Source: Cardiocondyla obscurior (Eukaryota > Arthropoda > Insecta > Hymenoptera > Formicidae). Taken from it: a stretch of 64,000 bases of DNA. The DNA is taken from positions 3,728,001 through 3,792,000 of the forward strand of contig NC_091873.1 in the NCBI RefSeq assembly GCF_019399895.1, written 5' to 3'. The notes below the pieces were generated by a model. It had not been told where the DNA came from. It worked only from the letters and a program-made list of their open reading frames with translations, and made no database searches. The position numbers and the translations under genes are program-made. Positions 62,701 to 64,000 of this stretch are shown piece after piece. Every line of letters begins with the position of its first letter. The first letter of the stretch is position 1.

Positions 62701-63949
62701 GGTTTTCTTTTTGCATTATCCGAGTATTTTAAGCGACCGCCCTTCATCTCCTTTGCTCTATTCTTAATTTTGTCCCTCGAGATTTGGAATTCTTGACGTA
62801 TTTCCGCGGAAGATGCGCCAGGAATCTGACATCTGGGCAAAAGTTTAACGAGAATATTCGCGCAACTCGTTTTCTAACAAGATATTTAACATTCCGCATT
62901 AATATGAAGTTACATGCATGTAACTCTACACAAAAAAAAAAAAGAAAAAAAAAAATTATTGTTTTAAAACTATTATCGAATCGAAATGTTCGTGAAGCAA
63001 AAGTAAAAACGAAATCAGCAGTCGCAAAAGACACTTTTATTAAAACGTTTTTGACTTTCGACGCGACTGTTTCTCCTTCAACAATGTTCGACTTTAAACT
63101 TAAAAGTAAATTTAAATCATTTCTCGGTAAAGGGATGAGAAGAGGAGCTCTTTGCTGGGACGTCAACGCTGATTACGAATATACTTACGTAGTTATATTT
63201 AAGATCTAGATGCATGTAATCGACACCTGTAATAGAACAATAGAATTATTAATACATGTGGATTTTGTGTTGGCGTTGTGTGCATCGCAAATAAGGCCCG
63301 AGTCGCCGCAAGGGAAGGCAACAAGATCGGGGAGAACGACGGCGAAGTGGCAATTTTACTTCCTCGTTAACGAAAGGCAGTCGGCATTAAAAAGATCTCG
63401 GTTGAACAATCTTATTATACCGAATACGGTTACGACGTGGCCGTTAGGAAAATACGTCTCCTGACCTCTCAGATACGGAAAAGCGAGCGTTGCGTAACTA
63501 CCCTCTCGACGCGATATCGATTCAGAGCCTTCCAGTCACCGCCAACTGCACTCGAGAACCCGTGTAATTTAACGCCGTTTTGACTTCCACATCCCCAACC
63601 CCGACGAGGATCACGATTCCCCCCCCGAAATGAAGAAAGGAAAAGGGAGAGGAAAAAGAGACGTAATGGTTTCTCACGTACCGTCGTCCATTATAGCCGT
63701 CGTTACGTTCTTCCCCGTGACGCCCTGAGCCCAAGCAGCCTCCACGTTCAGGTCCAGCTTTGGCTTGCCGCCGTTCTGCCCTACGTTCTTCAGGTACCAT
63801 TGGAACTTGAAGAACGGATCGGTTGGGTCCTTGCTCGCCGGGTTGGCCGGATTCTTGATTTTGTACATCGGCACGAGATTGTCATCACCCAAGAACTTAT
63901 AGCCCCTCTTGACTCGCTTGAAACCAGGCTGCTGTATCGCCGTGGCCAC
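59753..63949 (-). CDS. amon: amontillado, proprotein convertase 2 (partial, 5' exons beyond the right edge)
   Basis: Subtilisin/kexin-type endoprotease that cleaves neuropeptide precursors at dibasic sites in secretory granules, with 7B2 as chaperone. Ten exons: 63682-63949, 63189-63226, 62455-62531, 61925-62189, 61436-61648, 60988-61088, 60543-60764, 60274-60438, 59991-60108, 59753-59917, in phase, 543 residues plus stop. The first exon carries the propeptide cleavage site RVKR before GYKFLGDDN. The catalytic triad is intact: Asp in AIMDDG, His in SHGTRCAGEV, Ser in HSGTSAAAPEAAG. The oxyanion residue is Asp in YVWASGDGG, which is diagnostic of PC2 because other convertases have Asn. The P domain contains NGTRRGDLELFLTSPMGTR and WPFMTTHTWGEYPQGTW. 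The C-terminus ends SKLAIVKKAHEERFNAM, similar to fly Amon. The signal peptide and most of the propeptide are missing because of the window edge. Confidence 0.97.
62532..63188. other. amontillado intron
   Basis: Intron between the microexon and the NAEASYDFSS exon. It contains an A-rich tract near 62932-62955 and no further exon. Confidence 0.65.
63189..63226 (-). CDS. amon: 38-nt amontillado microexon
   Basis: Between acceptor ...attacag and donor gtaagtat, this exon completes the Gly after the catalytic Asp-Asp and encodes VDYMHLDLKYNY. The neighbouring exons end with IMDDG and begin with NAEASYDFSS, exactly as the convertase fold requires. No other sequence in the surrounding 1.15 kb supplies this segment. 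The usual HPDL reads HLDL here. Confidence 0.88.
63227..63681. other. amontillado intron
   Basis: Intron between the propeptide-junction exon and the microexon. No other coding segment is seen. Confidence 0.65.
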
Positions 63950-64000
63950 CTGCGTTTGCGTTGTACGTTAACATCTATTTAAAATCCTTCATAAAAGAGG

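Noticed and set aside
1..64000. CRISPR arrays, integrases, phage or bacterial defence systems
   Set aside because: None present. The window is intron-rich eukaryotic DNA and the only direct repeats are microsatellites.

Overview
The window is nuclear DNA from an insect. It is AT-rich, with short GT-AG introns, many (TA)n, (GT)n and poly(A) tracts, and CpG-rich exons. Protein similarity to insect families and the gene architecture fit a hymenopteran, probably an ant; that last step is inference. No tRNA or rRNA gene, CRISPR array, intact transposon or prokaryotic-type locus was found. All exon models were built by hand from reading frames, GT/AG sites and phase continuity.

Left half, + strand (1 to about 28.1 kb): the 3' two-thirds of bruchpilot (brp, the insect ELKS/ERC/CAST active-zone scaffold). 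Fourteen coding exons run from 3411 to 24985 (1793 codons plus stop; 5' exons lie left of the window). The last exon is tiny and encodes the Brp-type terminus ...AGPAGFLKSLF. A second set of four exons (25939-28071) follows. It joins in phase to the same upstream donor and encodes a different, ERC-like coiled-coil C-terminus, so the locus appears able to make a Brp-type and an ERC-type tail.

Middle and right, all on the - strand: mRpL14 (34985-35514, mitochondrial ribosomal protein uL14m), egalitarian (38875-41790, the BicD/dynein mRNA-transport adaptor with a DEDDy exonuclease fold), Rad18 (43351-45906, the RING/UBZ/SAP PCNA E3 ligase), a 15-exon M13 neprilysin-like type II membrane protein (47719-55727) whose zinc/catalytic motif is destroyed, and amontillado (59753-63949, proprotein convertase 2, N-terminal part off the right edge). 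The amontillado model includes a 38-nt microexon.

Functionally this is a set of unrelated housekeeping and neuronal genes. Brp (active zone) and amontillado/PC2 (neuropeptide maturation) are both neurosecretory, but nothing in the sequence shows they are co-regulated. The most interesting points are the double C-terminus of brp, the catalytically dead neprilysin, the PC2 microexon with a substitution next to the catalytic Asp, and three tandem winged-helix-like repeats in the N-terminus of Egalitarian.
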